Source of the DNA: Polystyrenella longa
Lineage (GTDB): Bacteria > Planctomycetota > Planctomycetia > Planctomycetales > Planctomycetaceae
Direction of reading: 5' to 3'
DNA: 64,000 nucleotides
Assembly (NCBI RefSeq): GCF_007750395.1
Contig: NZ_CP036281.1
Span: forward strand, 285,211-349,210
Made by a program: the position numbers and the translations under genes. The notes beneath the pieces were generated by a model, which ran no database searches, had not been told where the DNA came from, and saw only the letters and a program-made list of their open reading frames with translations. Below are positions 63,500-64,000 of this stretch, in pieces (position 1 is the first letter of the stretch; each line of letters starts with the position of its first letter).

Positions 63500-64000
63500 A
63501 TGGCCCGTCGAAAAGAAAAACGGAAATCTACCCCCCGCCCCAAGGCGGAGAAGGTAGTCAAACCGTCAAGCAAACAGCGCCCGCAGAAGAAAGTGAAAGA
63601 AGCGTCAAATCAGGACTGGGTCGACCATGTAGGCATGCTCCTCAGTCCGATTCTGATCATGTTCATGGTAGGCTGCTTGCTCTACTTCTTCGTGAATACG
63701 TTCTACGAAGGCTTTTACGCCAAACGCCTGTTTATAATCATGGGGTGTTTTACCTTCGCGATTGTATTTATCTCTCGTATTTCGATTACGGCTGGGTCTA
63801 CTCGCGGTGGAATATATGGTCTCGCACTGGCGATTGTGACAGGGCTGGCCATCATCAGTTATGTCAGTCAGCCGATACCCGCTATTGTGTTGACGCTTAT
63901 TGTCTGGTGGTGCGCTAAGAAGATGACCTGGGATTGTACGCTCATTGATGATGAAGAAGATGCGTCAGGGGAAGGGCTGCTGCAACATACTGGGTTTGAG
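63500..64000 (+). CDS. Membrane protein of unknown function, third gene of the moxR operon (runs off the right edge)
   Basis: 167 residues from an ATG at 63500, preceded by GAGGCAAGG. A Lys/Arg-rich N-terminus (1-42) is followed by hydrophobic segments at about 52-72, 77-95 and 105-133, then an acidic stretch CTLIDDEEDASGEG. The C-terminus is outside the window. In related operons a transglutaminase-like or DUF4129-type membrane protein often follows DUF58, but nothing visible here proves that. It starts 116 bases after the DUF58 stop. Confidence 0.75.
   Translation, partial: MARRKEKRKSTPRPKAEKVVKPSSKQRPQKKVKEASNQDWVDHVGMLLSPILIMFMVGCLLYFFVNTFYEGFYAKRLFIIMGCFTFAIVFISRISITAGSTRGGIYGLALAIVTGLAIISYVSQPIPAIVLTLIVWWCAKKMTWDCTLIDDEEDASGEGLLQHTGFE

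Noticed and set aside
1-64000. tRNA, rRNA, tmRNA, RNase P RNA, CRISPR arrays, replication origin
   Set aside because: I looked for their conserved sequences and repeat patterns by eye in the intergenic regions and saw none. A covariance-model scan could still find a diverged RNA.

Overview
The window looks like a chromosomal segment of a planctomycete (order Planctomycetales). The evidence is its gene content: a DUF1549/DUF1553 cytochrome-type protein paired with a Tat-exported DUF1501 protein, a DUF1080 (3-keto-disaccharide hydrolase) protein, a sialate O-acetylesterase, GYF_2-RDD membrane proteins, a MoxR-DUF58 cluster, a stand-alone lpxA, and many long exported orphans. Base composition is even and moderate. 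I found no rRNA, tRNA, CRISPR array, prophage or intact insertion sequence. This is mostly core chromosome with a few accessory traces.

Layout. 1-6.2 kb: partial glutamine synthetase, a small LigD-N-type protein, an anchored orphan and mazG in one minus-strand pair, a DUF1080 protein and citrate synthase. 6.2-8.2 kb: a 1.9-kb stretch with no convincing gene, leading into the housekeeping sigma factor (8.2-9.9 kb). 10-19.4 kb: an orphan pair, fabI, a translationally coupled Nudix/alcohol dehydrogenase pair, an M48 protease, an exported orphan, an M20 deacylase, an orphan and lpxA. 19.4-19.7 kb: a decayed IS5-type transposase. 20-25.8 kb: an EIIA-SLC4 anion-transporter fusion, xerD and a UvrD/PcrA helicase. 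26.5-32.7 kb: two orphans and an HpnN-like MMPL transporter. 33.2-38.5 kb: three tandem RDD proteins, a PLP racemase/aldolase-fold enzyme, a rhomboid protease and a TGS-GTPase. 38.7-50.8 kb: DUF1501 and DUF1553 proteins, a GH43-like propeller, lysS, an M14 peptidase, a HGSNAT-like acyltransferase with a huge soluble insert, and an aquaporin. 51.2-53.5 kb: a Spy-like protein, then an ECF sigma / small membrane protein / CnrX-like sensor operon. 53.7-64 kb: an orphan, an alpha/beta hydrolase, an M1-HEAT aminopeptidase, a sialate esterase, and the moxR-DUF58-membrane protein operon that runs off the end.

Themes: central metabolism (glnA, gltA), envelope lipids (fabI, lpxA, MMPL), carbohydrate and peptide scavenging by exported enzymes, and envelope or metal stress sensing (the Spy/ECF cluster).

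Most noteworthy: (1) a family of about 74-nt repeats with compensating terminal stems; three of four copies begin exactly 7 nt after a TAG stop codon; (2) an SLC4 bicarbonate-type transporter fused to a PTS EIIA domain with its phosphorylatable histidine kept; (3) a CnrYXH-like sigma/anti-sigma/sensor operon beside a Spy-like gene; (4) an acyltransferase interrupted by about 280 hydrophilic residues; (5) paired palindromes upstream of the housekeeping sigma gene.
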